A DNA stretch of 64,000 nt from Mesorhizobium japonicum MAFF 303099 (lineage in GTDB: Bacteria > Pseudomonadota > Alphaproteobacteria > Rhizobiales > Rhizobiaceae). The DNA lies in the NCBI RefSeq assembly GCF_000009625.1, contig NC_002678.2, positions 6,604,001-6,668,000 on the forward strand, in the 5' to 3' direction. Below the pieces are notes generated by a model, which was not told the DNA's origin, made no database searches, and was given only the letters and a program-made list of their open reading frames with translations. Made by a program: the position numbers and the translations under genes. Positions 17,151-24,400 of this stretch are shown here, piece by piece; within the stretch, counting starts at the first letter, position 1, and each line of letters begins with the position of its first letter.

Positions 17151-17335
17151 CTAACCAAACTCGTGCACCGCGGCTTCACGCTCATCGACGACCCGGAATC
17201 AGTGTTTTGCAAGGCCCTTGGCGAAACCGCAGCGCTCACAACCCGTTCTGCAGCCATCATCGGGTCGTCAGCTTCCACGGTTTCAGATGCGACAAGCTCC
17301 TCACCATAGTACTCTTCGACCTGGTACGTTGGCAT
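17151..17335 (-). pseudogene. Frameshifted small conserved protein
   Basis: Starts MPTYQVEEYYGEELVASETV at 17335 and reads well to A-L-Q near 17225, then shifts frame. The neighbouring frame continues F-R-V-V-D-E-R-E-A-A-V-H-E-F-G and stops at 17151, which completes a protein of about 61 residues. The total length is one base short of a whole number of codons, so a single-base deletion is the simplest reading. TAAGGAG, which contains the stop of the DUF3606 gene, directly touches its ATG, so it was translated with that gene. Confidence 0.6.
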
Positions 17336-17339
17336 CTCC

Positions 17340-17537
17340 TTACCGACCTTTGAGGGCTTTGGCCTCGCGTTCCAACGTGTCGCGGTCATTGCCGTGCTTT
17401 GCAATCAGCTCTCGGACCTGCGGGATAGACAGGCCGAATTTGCTCGCAAAATAGCCGACTTCGTATTCCTCATCGCCGCTCACGCGGCCGCGATCCTGAT
17501 AGCCAAGCTTGTTTTTGTCGTCGGTCATCGTGCTCAT
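17340..17537 (-). CDS. DUF3606 domain protein
   Basis: A 65-residue protein with the complete DUF3606 pattern: an N-terminal D-D-K, then D-R-G-R-V, then EYEVGYFASKFGLSIPQVRE and KHGNDRDTLEREA. DUF3606 proteins are short, soluble and common in rhizobia, often found among stress genes; no biochemical role is established. The start may be the ATG at 17537 or the one at 17529. Four bases separate it from the frameshifted gene downstream. Confidence 0.85.
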   Translation of the reverse strand: MSTMTDDKNKLGYQDRGRVSGDEEYEVGYFASKFGLSIPQVRELIAKHGNDRDTLEREAKALKGR

Positions 17538-17612
17538 CCCAAGCTACTACGTTCGACCGCAACGTGCGTCGCGCCGAATTGTTTCGCTTTGCACCGTGAG
17601 ACAAACAGGATC

Positions 17613-18017
17613 TTACCGCCTTGCCTTTCGCCAACCGGCCGCACGCGCCTCGTCTTCGGTGCAAAACCACCGCTCGCCATATTGAGGGCTGATCTTCGTC
17701 TCCCAGTAATGTTCTTGGCCGGGCACATGGTAAATGCGCTCCCCGGTATTGATCGAGATGTTGCCCTTGATGTTGCAACCAATGGAAAGGAGCGAGGCGC
17801 TAGGAGCCGTGTCGACAATGCCTTCGGGTTGCATGACGCTTGGTGCTGCGCCGATGATATTGGGGTTATGCGAGAGGATAACGGCGAGGGGCACCAGGAT
17901 CAGAGCGAACAAATACTCAAGCCGCCAAAAACCGCGTCTCCGCCGCTTCTTGGCATTCTTGCGCCACCGACCAGCCTGATCGGCGCCGATATTGTGCTGT
18001 TGCTGGACTTTGCCCAC
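17613..18017 (-). CDS. Membrane-anchored sunset-domain protein
   Basis: A 134-residue protein: basic N-terminus (KNAKKRRRRGF), one transmembrane helix (LEYLFALILVPLAVILS), a linker, and a C-terminal sunset domain recognised by C-N-I-K-G-N-I-S, IYHVPGQEHYWETKISPQYG and W-F-C-T-E-D-E-A-R-A-A-G-W. In this family the domain follows nucleases or membrane anchors and its role is unknown. The protein would face the periplasm with the domain outside. It is upstream of the DUF3606 gene on the same strand, 75 bases away. Confidence 0.8.
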   Translation of the reverse strand: MGKVQQQHNIGADQAGRWRKNAKKRRRRGFWRLEYLFALILVPLAVILSHNPNIIGAAPSVMQPEGIVDTAPSASLLSIGCNIKGNISINTGERIYHVPGQEHYWETKISPQYGERWFCTEDEARAAGWRKARR

Positions 18018-18506
18018 AGTCCCACTCTCCCCACCGGAAGAATGCTTCCATTGGCGAAGAAAGTCCAGAGAGCTTTAGTCTGGGCTAATGTGAGATCAGG
18101 CGACGATCGCATCCTAATTCCAACGCCAAGCCGAAAGCGAGGCCTAGGGGAGCTTGGCGGCAAGGTCGAGGGCGATGGCGCGGAATGGCCTCCATGCGTC
18201 CGTGCGGGGCGCTCTGAGGGCCAGGGAGATTTTGTCAGAGATAGTGTCCATGGCCCGATTCTGGATCGCAACCCGGAATCTGAATCCCCTCGTTCCGACA
18301 AAGTCTCACGACTGGAAATACGCAATGGAAAGCACGTTGGGTAACGGTTGATTCAACCATTGCTGGTATTATCTTGAAGTAGGGTGGCGGCCCCGACAGT
18401 GTGGCAGGGGTGCTGGCTTGTCGGAGCCGCCCGCGCAGTCAGGCATGGGTTTGACCGCGCTGTTCCAAAGTAGGACAGCGCGGTCAATTAACCGTTAAAA
18501 TCTTCC
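18018..18506. other. Intergenic region with a GC-rich hairpin
   Basis: No supported gene in this 490-base stretch between divergent genes. It holds a near-perfect inverted repeat at 18453-18466 and 18473-18485 (arms GACCGCGCTGT..CC, one-base bulge, 6-base spacer). There is no T-run after it, so it may be an operator, attenuator or transcript end rather than a classical terminator. Confidence 0.5.
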
Positions 18507-18531
18507 GGAACTAATTAAGCGTATGCTAATT
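18507..18531 (+). promoter_or_regulatory. GGAAC-N18-TT candidate promoter with palindromic spacer
   Basis: GGAAC at 18507 and TT at 18530, 18 bases apart, fit the loose RpoE2/EcfG consensus. The spacer holds an imperfect palindrome (AATTAAGC, then GTA, then TGCTAATT). The ligase ATG is 26 bases further on. The same arrangement precedes the ligase stump at 63377. The -10 lacks the usual CGTT. Confidence 0.4.
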
Positions 18532-18556
18532 GACTCGCGGTTTGCGAGTCCTGTGC

Positions 18557-19438
18557 ATGCGTTTGAAGTTCGTCCCGCCGATGGAGCCCGAATTGTTCGA
18601 TCGCCCTCCCGAGGGTGGCGACTGGATCCATGAGATTAAGTTCGACGGCTACCGCACTCAGGTCATCAAGGACGAAGACGGCATCCGATTTTACACCAAG
18701 AACGGATTCGACTGGACGGGCCGATATCGTTATCTCGCGGAAGAGGCCACCGCGATCGAGGCGGAGAACTTCATCTTCGAAGGTGAGGCGATCATGGTCA
18801 ATGAGGCCGCAGACTTCCACGCAATGCAGGCCGTGGTCGGGTTGCGCCGGCCGTCACCTGATATCTACCTGGTAGCGTTCGATCTGCTGCACCTGAACGG
18901 ACACGATCTTCGTAATATGCCTTTGGAAGATCGCCGCGAAATCCTGCAGCGGATAATTCCTCCTGGCGGGCGTATCCAATTCAGCGAGGCGCTGCCGGGC
19001 ACGGGCGACGCTGTCTACCATCTCGTCGACCAGTCGGGACTGGAAGGCATGGTCTCGAAGCGCAAGGGCAGTGCCTATCGCAGCGGACCGACTAACATCT
19101 GGCGCAAGATCAAATGCTTTGAAGAGAAGCGGATGGAGATCATCGGCGCGCAGCGCGAGCGCGGTAAGGCGGCCAAGGTGCTGATGGCGGAGAACGGCCG
19201 CTACATGGGCACCGCCGACGTTGTCTTCAAACGCGACAAGCGCCAGGCGCTGTGGGATCGTGTCCAGGGGAAGATCGGAGCTCCGCCCCCAAAAGGCCTG
19301 AAGAAGGACAAGGCCGAATGGTTGAAGCCCGGGCTTGGCGGGTTAGTCAAAACCCTCAAAGGTGAACAGCATCTGCGCCACGCGACGCTAAGGGATTTCT
19401 GGGAGGAAGATCGTGCCAATCCGACGAAAGGCGACTGA
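18557..19438 (+). CDS. ATP-dependent DNA ligase (LigD ligase-domain type)
   Basis: A 293-residue ligase. Motif I is E-I-K-F-D-G-Y-R with the nucleotide-accepting Lys28, followed by F-E-G-E-A as motif III, GLEGMVSKRKGSAYRSG as motif IV and WRKIKC as motif V, then an oligonucleotide-binding fold ending in LRHATLRDFWEEDRANPTKG. Such stand-alone enzymes seal nicks, often with Ku in end joining, after adding AMP to Lys. No polymerase or nuclease domain is fused and no Ku gene is in this window. The ATG at 18557 places motif I at the normal distance. Its 3' end overlaps the next small gene, and copies of this 3' end recur elsewhere. Confidence 0.9.
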   Translation: MRLKFVPPMEPELFDRPPEGGDWIHEIKFDGYRTQVIKDEDGIRFYTKNGFDWTGRYRYLAEEATAIEAENFIFEGEAIMVNEAADFHAMQAVVGLRRPSPDIYLVAFDLLHLNGHDLRNMPLEDRREILQRIIPPGGRIQFSEALPGTGDAVYHLVDQSGLEGMVSKRKGSAYRSGPTNIWRKIKCFEEKRMEIIGAQRERGKAAKVLMAENGRYMGTADVVFKRDKRQALWDRVQGKIGAPPPKGLKKDKAEWLKPGLGGLVKTLKGEQHLRHATLRDFWEEDRANPTKGD

Positions 19439-19622
19439 CGCTGGCATATTCGACGCGACAGAATTGGCGCTCCTCGGCAGGGTTTTCGACAAGCTGAAAC
19501 ATGAGCACCCGCCCCCGAGCACTCTAGATATGATCGCATCGCGGGTTATCGCAAACTACATGGCCGGCATCAAAGACGAGGCGGAACTCGTCTCGCTTTC
19601 GCGATGGCCGCTCGGTCGCTAG
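19413..19622 (+). CDS. 69-residue conserved protein beside ligase (copy 1)
   Basis: Starts with GTG at 19413, inside the last codons of the ligase, and encodes a basic-start helical protein (MPIRRKATDAGIFDATELAL) ending in LSRWPLGR. A close paralogue is at 41863-42072, also overlapping a ligase end at the same position, so the overlap is ancestral and probably gives translational coupling. No domain recognised. The shared context suggests a partner or regulator of the ligase (inference). Confidence 0.7.
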   Translation: MPIRRKATDAGIFDATELALLGRVFDKLKHEHPPPSTLDMIASRVIANYMAGIKDEAELVSLSRWPLGR

Positions 19623-19641
19623 GGCTGGATCGCGCCATCGC

Positions 19642-19686
19642 TCATAGCGGATTGATCGGCCCGACAAGGGCAGGGTCCTCATTAGG
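19642..19686 (-). pseudogene. Scrap of SRAP (SOS response-associated peptidase) 3' end
   Basis: On the minus strand the bases read N-E-D-P-A-L-V-G-P-I-N-P-L and stop, matching the C-terminus N-D-H-P-A-L-V-R-P-I-N-P-L of the SRAP remnant at 31551-32098. Only this end remains. Confidence 0.5.
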
Positions 19687-19689
19687 CTC

Positions 19690-19733
19690 GCGTGGCGCAG
19701 CTGCTGCGCCACGCGACGCTGAGGGACTTCTGG
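19690..19733 (+). pseudogene. Ligase 3' scrap with a perfect 11-bp inverted repeat
   Basis: Bases 19699-19733 read Q-L-L-R-H-A-T-L-R-D-F-W-E-D and stop, the end of the ligase at 18557-19438. The first part forms a perfect inverted repeat: GCGTGGCGCAG at 19690-19700 and its complement at 19704-19714 with a 3-base loop, which would fold into a strong hairpin. Confidence 0.5.
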
Positions 19734-19792
19734 GAAGATTAGATATGGCCAGGCGCGCAAGAACGCGCCGGGCCGGCGCCTAAGGGGATGAA

Positions 19793-19901
19793 GCGGCTGG
19801 CGACGCAATAGATGAAGCCCGACATCATCGGCCGTGTGAAGCACTTGCGCGGCGAAGAGGATTTGCGGCACGCTTCGCTGCAGGATTTTCGGGAGGAATG
19901 A
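19793..19901 (+). pseudogene. Second ligase 3' scrap, abutting the PilZ gene
   Basis: In one frame the bases read MKPDIIGRVKHLRGEEDLRH then A-S-L-Q-D-F-R-E-E and stop at 19901, the C-terminal oligonucleotide-binding region of an ATP-dependent ligase without the catalytic part. The stop overlaps the first ATG of the PilZ gene frame, just as the intact ligase overlaps its own small neighbour. Confidence 0.6.
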
Positions 19902-19906
19902 GAGAT

Positions 19907-20164
19907 ATGGGCAGCGATGATCCACCTATTGAGCGACGTGCTCATCCTCGAACGGCTGTTCTGAAGGATGGGGTCATCATTGCCGAGGGTGTAACCATCA
20001 ATTGCTCCGTCAGGAACCAGCACACACATGGTGCGGAGTTACGGGTCGATCCCGGCGTTGATATTCCTGACAGGTTCGTCCTGCATATCCATGCCGACGA
20101 CACTAGATATCGGGCCGTGGTGCGGTGGCGAAAGAACGAGCGCCTTGGCGTTCAGATCTATTGA
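19907..20164 (+). CDS. PilZ domain protein
   Basis: An 85-residue PilZ domain. The c-di-GMP-binding R-R-x-x-x-R is present (ERRAHPRTAV). The second motif usually reads D/N-x-S-x-x-G; here the strand is INCSVRNQHTHGAELRV, with a longer loop. PilZ proteins change conformation on binding cyclic di-GMP and act on motility, exopolysaccharide or transcription. I favour ATG 19907 because GGGAGGA is nine bases upstream; ATG 19898 would leave it only touching the start. The altered second motif makes c-di-GMP binding uncertain. Confidence 0.8.
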   Translation: MGSDDPPIERRAHPRTAVLKDGVIIAEGVTINCSVRNQHTHGAELRVDPGVDIPDRFVLHIHADDTRYRAVVRWRKNERLGVQIY

Positions 20165-20179
20165 AAGAGAAGGCTGACG

Positions 20180-20425
20180 ATGGCCGTGGCTAAGAAGGAC
20201 CAGGAGCGTGTGAACTACGCCTGGATGTATGGCGCACAGGCGCGCAAGGACGGCAAGGAACGCGCCGTGCCGGATTACTGGCAGGAGTTGGCCGACGCCT
20301 GGCTGCAGGGTTTTGATGGAGTCTCTGCACCGGGCGGAGCCAAAAACAGGCCCGTCGGCGATCAGCTGGAAGCCGAACTCGACGAGTCTGCGGTGATCGA
20401 ACCGACCGGGCCTAGCGGGCGATAA
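20180..20425 (+). CDS. Small Rmf/CrpP-like protein, hypothetical
   Basis: An 81-residue protein with G-A-Q-A-R-K-D-G-K-E-R and then P-D-Y-W-Q-E-L-A-D-A-W-L-Q-G-F. This pattern, a Gly-Ala-x-Ala helix, a K-D-G-K-x-R turn and an A-W-L-x-G-(F/W/Y) helix, is that of ribosome modulation factor and the CrpP-like fold, proteins that hibernate ribosomes in stationary phase. A C-terminal acidic tail is extra. The start follows the PilZ stop by 15 bases with AGAGAAGG in front, so the two form an operon. The Rmf link is pattern-based. Confidence 0.55.
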   Translation: MAVAKKDQERVNYAWMYGAQARKDGKERAVPDYWQELADAWLQGFDGVSAPGGAKNRPVGDQLEAELDESAVIEPTGPSGR

Positions 20426-20441
20426 TCCATTCCAGAAAGGC

Positions 20442-20466
20442 GGAACATTTTCAGCGGGTCGGCATT
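20442..20466 (+). promoter_or_regulatory. GGAAC-N18-TT candidate stress promoter
   Basis: GGAAC at 20442-20446 and TT at 20465-20466 fit the loose RpoE2 rule, 31 bases before the TTG of the next small gene. The -10 is CATT, not CGTT, so support is weak. Confidence 0.3.
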
Positions 20467-20496
20467 CATCGGTCAGTTAGCCTAGGGAGGCTTTCT

Positions 20497-20712
20497 TTGA
20501 CCCAACGACGGATCGATAGGGAACGAATCGAGCGTGCAGATCGCGAGGCGAAGCTGGCGATCGAGGCCGAGCGAGCAGCCAGAATTGCCAAGACGGAGCG
20601 GCTGCGAGCACAGCGCCTTCTGGCGGAACAACCCGTCGACAACCCGGCTCCGGCCAAGCGTCGTCGAGCAGCCTGGAAGAAGCCAGCCCGAAAGATTATC
20701 GAGGTTGAGTAA
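20497..20712 (+). CDS. Small basic coiled-coil protein, hypothetical
   Basis: A 71-residue protein that starts with TTG after a GGGAGG ribosome binding site. Residues 3-45 are a highly charged helix (DREAKLAIEAERAARIAKTE) followed by a basic Pro/Ala-rich end (KRRRAAWKKPARK), a composition typical of small nucleic-acid-binding or ribosome-associated proteins. No family known to me. Confidence 0.55.
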   Translation: MTQRRIDRERIERADREAKLAIEAERAARIAKTERLRAQRLLAEQPVDNPAPAKRRRAAWKKPARKIIEVE

Positions 20713-20748
20713 GGCGGAACTTAACCTTGCGGGCGAGCTTATCGCGAC

Positions 20749-20970
20749 ATGAGCACGCGCGGAATCAATTTTCTCGAGCAGTGGCTGGCCAACAACGTCC
20801 CTGAGACGACGAAGGCGGACGTCATCTCGGTCGACGAACTCACGAACAAGCTGATCGCAGACGCGAAGGCGATTGGCGTCAAGCGGAGCGAGATCGACGA
20901 AGAGGTCGACAGCCTCTATCGAACGATCCTGGACGCGATTGTGCATTACGACCCCGGCCTGCCCGAATAG
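20749..20970 (+). CDS. DUF768 protein (intact copy)
   Basis: A 73-residue DUF768 protein: MSTRGINFLEQWLANNVPET, then SVDELTNKLIADAKAIGVKR, then EIDEEVDSLYRTILDAIVHY. DUF768 is a small family typical of Mesorhizobium, with many copies per genome and no known function. GGAAC and TT elements 18 bases apart lie just upstream (20716-20740) and are conserved in front of the broken copy at 42116, though so near to the ATG that a promoter there would give an almost leaderless message. Confidence 0.85.
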   Translation: MSTRGINFLEQWLANNVPETTKADVISVDELTNKLIADAKAIGVKRSEIDEEVDSLYRTILDAIVHYDPGLPE

Positions 20971-21101
20971 GCCGAGTGCTCTCAGAGATGATTGGTCTGC
21001 CAACCATTAGATGCGACGGACACGTGAAGGCGGCTGTCTGCGGCGACCAACCGGCCAGCGTTGGCGCGATTAATAAACGCCAATTCGTAAGGGCGAAGCC
21101 G

Positions 21102-21127
21102 GGAACCGGTCCGGGCAAATGGACGTT
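21102..21127 (+). promoter_or_regulatory. EcfG-type promoter GGAAC-N17-CGTT
   Basis: GGAAC at 21102-21106, 17 bases, then CGTT at 21124-21127: a full match to the general-stress (EcfG/RpoE2) consensus. The small secreted protein gene starts 50 bases downstream. Confidence 0.65.
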
Positions 21128-21176
21128 TCTTTTGTAGGTCACGTTTTGTTGAATGGCCTGACAGGAGGATACTCAG

Positions 21177-21458
21177 ATGAACTTCAAGATGCTCACAATG
21201 GGCGCGATGGCGCTTGCGATGATGACCGGTTCGGCTCTTGCCGCTGGCAACACATCTGCACTCGACGATCCGGCAAAGATGTCGCCGTTCTTCACCGATG
21301 CCGGCATGAAAACTTTGAAGACGGAAAAGGATTTCAAGGCCGCATGGACGGCTATGAAACCTGATGAACAGAAAGCGGTGTTGAAAGATTGCGGCGATAC
21401 CACGCTCAACAAGTCGCACGCAGATTTCTGCGCCATGGCAAAGAAGATGGGCGGCTGA
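21177..21458 (+). CDS. Small secreted protein, stress-type
   Basis: A 93-residue protein with a signal peptide (MNFKMLTMGAMALAMMTGSA, cut after A-L-A) and a mature part of about 70 residues with two Cys (DCGDTTLNKSHADFCAMAKK), probably a periplasmic helical protein. AGGAGG precedes the ATG. An EcfG-type promoter is upstream and a hairpin downstream, giving a monocistronic stress gene. A broken copy of its 3' part lies at 31208. Confidence 0.75.
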   Translation: MNFKMLTMGAMALAMMTGSALAAGNTSALDDPAKMSPFFTDAGMKTLKTEKDFKAAWTAMKPDEQKAVLKDCGDTTLNKSHADFCAMAKKMGG

Positions 21459-21473
21459 ACCTAGGCCGGACGT

Positions 21474-21500
21474 CGAAGGCGGGCCCCAGGTCCGCCTTCG
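21474..21500 (+). terminator. Hairpin after small secreted protein gene
   Basis: CGAAGGCGG at 21474-21482 pairs perfectly with CCGCCTTCG at 21492-21500 around a 9-base loop. No T-run follows. It may end both the gene before it and the converging gene at 21538. The duplicate at 31 kb keeps this hairpin. Confidence 0.55.
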
Positions 21501-21537
21501 AGTAACTGCGGCTGGTGCCGTGCCCACAATCCCTCAG

Positions 21538-21783
21538 CTATAAAGGCTTCCCGGCGCGCATCATGGCGCGCGCAATGGCAAGCTGTGCTTCCGTCCTGGC
21601 GTTCTCTGTCTGGGTCATGTTGTCGGCCGCGATCAGCCGCTTCAGTGACCGCAGCGTTTCGCCGCGCGACCAGCCAGCCTCCAGCATGCAATCAAAGATG
21701 GCCTGGAAGCCGGGCTCCATTGCCTCCTGGCAGTCGATTACTCGGTCTGGATAATCGTTCGCTTCTCTTGGTCGACTGATCAT
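21538..21783 (-). CDS. Small helical protein, hypothetical (full-length copy)
   Basis: An 81-residue protein (MISRPREANDYPDRVIDCQE ... SLKRLIAADNMTQTENARTE ... LAIARAMMRAGKPL). Its ATG overlaps the stop of the upstream 54-residue gene in ATGA fashion, with GGGGGTGAG in front, so the pair is coupled. A shorter relative with a different N-terminus sits at 31402-31554. No family recognised. Confidence 0.6.
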   Translation of the reverse strand: MISRPREANDYPDRVIDCQEAMEPGFQAIFDCMLEAGWSRGETLRSLKRLIAADNMTQTENARTEAQLAIARAMMRAGKPL

Positions 21784-21944
21784 CTCACCCCCGCCAAATA
21801 GCTGTCGCCGTGTTCGCGATGCTCGAAACAGAACCAGTGCGATGGCTGTCTCGGCTTGGCAAATCCGAACTGCGCGCGTTTTCCGCATCCTTCGAACTCG
21901 CAAACATGATTTTCGATCCGTGGACGATCGCTAAAAGATTCCAT
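21780..21944 (-). CDS. Small Cys/His-rich protein, hypothetical
   Basis: A 54-residue protein (starts MESFSDRPRIENHVCEFEGC) with C-x-x-x-x-C, then W-F-C-F-E-H-R-E-H: Cys and His placed as in a small zinc finger. Coupled to the following gene by ATGA. The frame is open further upstream to 22142, but the family-like part begins at 21944. Confidence 0.55.
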   Translation of the reverse strand: MESFSDRPRIENHVCEFEGCGKRAQFGFAKPRQPSHWFCFEHREHGDSYLAGVR

Positions 21945-22318
21945 AGGCCAGAGAAACAATGCGCGGCTCTCGCTCGCGCTGCGCGAGGACAGACCTGGTT
22001 TTGTTGCATGCGTCCTCGTGTCCTTGGATTTGGGGTGAGAACGACTGCTTACTCTTGATGCCGACCGAAAGGGATGTTCTGCTCCCGGCCCCAAATGAGA
22101 TGTTGGGCATTGAGGGGACGAGCGCAGTTCGTGGCGCGTCATTGCAAGTTTCTGGTTGCGACAGCGAGCTCGCTACGAGTCGAAGCTGATGGTCGCAGGG
22201 CAATCTTCAGGTGGCCACACCATTGCCTAAACAGCCCGCCAGATATTAGCGGAGGCTAAATGATAGCAAAAGGGGAGCGGACCTTCGGGGGAGCCAATAC
22301 CCATAACTCGTCCGTGCC

Positions 22319-23353
22319 CTAGAAAGGGCCAGCGATCGGCGCGGCCTCGATGATCGAAACCGGTGATGCCGTGGGAATGACCTGACGCAACGAGAAACCG
22401 GATTGATCGAACAGACCGCGAAATTCGGCCTCGCTGCGTGCGCGGGCGTCCCCGAACATGGTCATCATCTGAACGTCGATGAGATAGCCGGTCGCCCGGC
22501 CGCGTGCGGGGTCCGGTTCCAGGATCTGTTCGCCTAGGAGCAACCGCGCCTGCGGGCCCATCGCCGCGCGGCAGGCCCGAAGGATGCGCAGGCAATCCTC
22601 GTCGGGCCAGTCATGCAGAACCCGAATCAGCATGTAGATGTCGGCCCCGCACGGTACCTGGTCGAAGAAGCTGCCGCCCTGGACGGTGATGCGGCCTTGC
22701 ATCAGATCGTTGGAAGTGACGGCTGTGATGACGTCCTCGCGGTCGAAGACAAGGCCGCGGGGCGTGGAGAAGCGCGCGAGGATCTGGCGAAGCGCCGCGC
22801 CATTGCCGCCGCCAATATCGGCGATGAGACTTGCGCCCGAGAAATCATAGGCAGCGGCCACGGCGGCGTGCCGATTGTCCGGGAAATTCGCCATCATGGC
22901 GTCGAACAGGCGGGCTTCGTCCGGATGCTGTTTGAGATAGGCGAAGCGGCCCGTGCTCCAGGCTGCCTCATGCGGCGTGCCGCCAGTCATCGCAACGTCC
23001 AGCTTGTTCCAGGCGCCCCATGAACCAGGCCCTGTCCAGAAACGGGCCGCGTGGTGCAGGCTGTTCAGCGTGTCCGTCCGCAGCAGGCGCGAGCGCGGCG
23101 TGTGCGCGACAGATCCGTCGGCTGTAACCTCGAAGATCCGGAAGGCGGCTAACGCGCGCAGAACGCGCAGCATGGGCTCGGGCAGAACGGCGCAAGCGGC
23201 GGCAATATCCTTCACCGTGACCTGCCCATCCGTAGGGATCTTGTCCGCTACCCCGAGATCGGCGATCAGCCTGAGCATGCGCGACACCTGAAATCCGCGC
23301 AGAAGCAGATCCAGTTCCTCGCGGTCGTCGTCAGTTGCGAGCGTCTCGGTCAT
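22319..23353 (-). CDS. O-methyltransferase (acetylserotonin/CrtF-type)
   Basis: A 344-residue class I methyltransferase with an N-terminal winged-helix dimerisation domain (VSRMLRLIADLGVADKIPTD) and a C-terminal Rossmann domain: D-I-G-G-G-N-G as SAM motif I, R-V-L-H-D-W-P-D-E-D as the acidic catalytic region with the base His, and L-L-G-E-Q-I-L-E after it. This is the plant-OMT/hydroxyneurosporene methyltransferase type, which methylates hydroxyls of small aromatic or isoprenoid molecules. It is alone in its surroundings, so the substrate cannot be guessed. Confidence 0.85.
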   Translation of the reverse strand: MTETLATDDDREELDLLLRGFQVSRMLRLIADLGVADKIPTDGQVTVKDIAAACAVLPEPMLRVLRALAAFRIFEVTADGSVAHTPRSRLLRTDTLNSLHHAARFWTGPGSWGAWNKLDVAMTGGTPHEAAWSTGRFAYLKQHPDEARLFDAMMANFPDNRHAAVAAAYDFSGASLIADIGGGNGAALRQILARFSTPRGLVFDREDVITAVTSNDLMQGRITVQGGSFFDQVPCGADIYMLIRVLHDWPDEDCLRILRACRAAMGPQARLLLGEQILEPDPARGRATGYLIDVQMMTMFGDARARSEAEFRGLFDQSGFSLRQVIPTASPVSIIEAAPIAGPF

Positions 23354-23704
23354 CGCTCCCTCACTCGTGGCGGCACGACAATATCACTGCAGAGCTGTGC
23401 GCACCACGACGGGTCTTAAGTGCCCCACTGCTCGGCTCGATGGAGGTCTGGTTTGGGTCGTCTCCAGTCATCCAGGCCGAAATCATTCCGTCTGCGGTGG
23501 AATTCTTCGATTGCCGGGCAAGTTCGCCATCGCTACCCATAGGTAGGCGGCCGCACCGATCCCGTGGTGTTCCAATGGATGAACTCGAGTTTCCTTCCCG
23601 GTGACAGCTTTCGACGAAGGCGCGAAGCCGGTGCGGCGGTGCCCTCGGCACTTTGGACTTAAGTCTGATCGCAAAACGCATTGGTCTTATCCAAGCCGTG
23701 GTGC

Positions 23705-23729
23705 GGAACAGCCTACAGGTACGGTTGTT
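23705..23729 (+). promoter_or_regulatory. GGAAC-N16-TGTT candidate stress promoter
   Basis: GGAAC at 23705-23709, 16 bases, TGTT at 23726-23729, 30 bases before the ATG at 23759. One base from the EcfG consensus in the -10. Confidence 0.35.
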
Positions 23730-23758
23730 GTTATCTCAGGAAAGTTCGGAGAAATCAG

Positions 23759-24154
23759 ATGGATAGAAGCGCCGCTCGTCAGCGCGTTGGAACGACAGAA
23801 CGGCGGATGGTAATAAAGGAGGGCTATGCAAACAACGATAGCCCGAAAGTTATAGCCTCACTACTTAACTGTAGTGTGGGTTCCGTTAAGGCTACGGCCA
23901 GCCAGTTGGGCATCACCCGCACACAGAAAGACGCGGCAGACTTTAGGCGTGGCTTCGCCATCCCCGCAGACATGCTGGTGCATTACAAGAAATTGTTGGC
24001 CAAGCAATTCAGCGCGAAGGAAAGTGGAAAGCTACTGGGGTTGGTTTTGGCACAGGGCGAAATGTGCGAACGCACATTGCAAGAAGAGAGTGAGTTCTTG
24101 GATTACCGCCACGAAGCCGATCTCTGTCTGCTAGCTGTTTCGTGGATGCGATGA
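23759..24154 (+). CDS. Putative helix-turn-helix protein, hypothetical
   Basis: A 131-residue protein whose first half contains a likely helix-turn-helix (SPKVIASLLNCSVGSVKATA followed by S-Q-L-G-I-T-R). The second half (IPADMLVHYKKLLAKQFSAK) is helical. The ATG at 23759 has GGAGA close upstream; the open frame extends to 23681. Its GC content is lower than its neighbours, suggesting recent transfer. Probably a DNA-binding regulator from a phage or mobile element. Confidence 0.5.
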   Translation: MDRSAARQRVGTTERRMVIKEGYANNDSPKVIASLLNCSVGSVKATASQLGITRTQKDAADFRRGFAIPADMLVHYKKLLAKQFSAKESGKLLGLVLAQGEMCERTLQEESEFLDYRHEADLCLLAVSWMR

Positions 24155-24400
24155 ACGTGCCCCTGCAATTTGCTCGCTATGGACGCGCCAGAAAGACGCC
24201 CTTCCATCAGTGCTTTGGGCAACTGGCAAAAAGCACCCTGCGTCAGCAGCGTTTTTGCCCACTCCCGCGCAATCGCCGTCGCTGAGTTGCACATCTAAAA
24301 CGGCTACGTCTGGGAGATAGTCCGCAAGCAGCTTCTCAGCTTCTAAGATGCGAGGGCGACCCCCAAAGCCGCATCCCTCAAAGCAAGCTCCAGACTGAGA
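24103..24400 (-). pseudogene. Decayed response-regulator receiver domain
   Basis: On the minus strand one frame reads AEKLLADYLPDVAVLDVQLS then D-G-D-C, the phospho-acceptor strand of a CheY-like receiver (the Asp in V-L-D-V). Before and after this, similarity continues in other frames (A-L-R-D-A-A-L-G-V-A upstream; A-I-A-R-E-W-A-K-T-L-L-T-Q-G-A downstream), so at least two frameshifts are present. It is a stand-alone receiver remnant. Confidence 0.5.

Noticed and set aside
17394..18344. 316-codon plus-strand frame
   Set aside because: Opposite to the DUF3606 and sunset-domain genes, which have clear family matches and proper starts.
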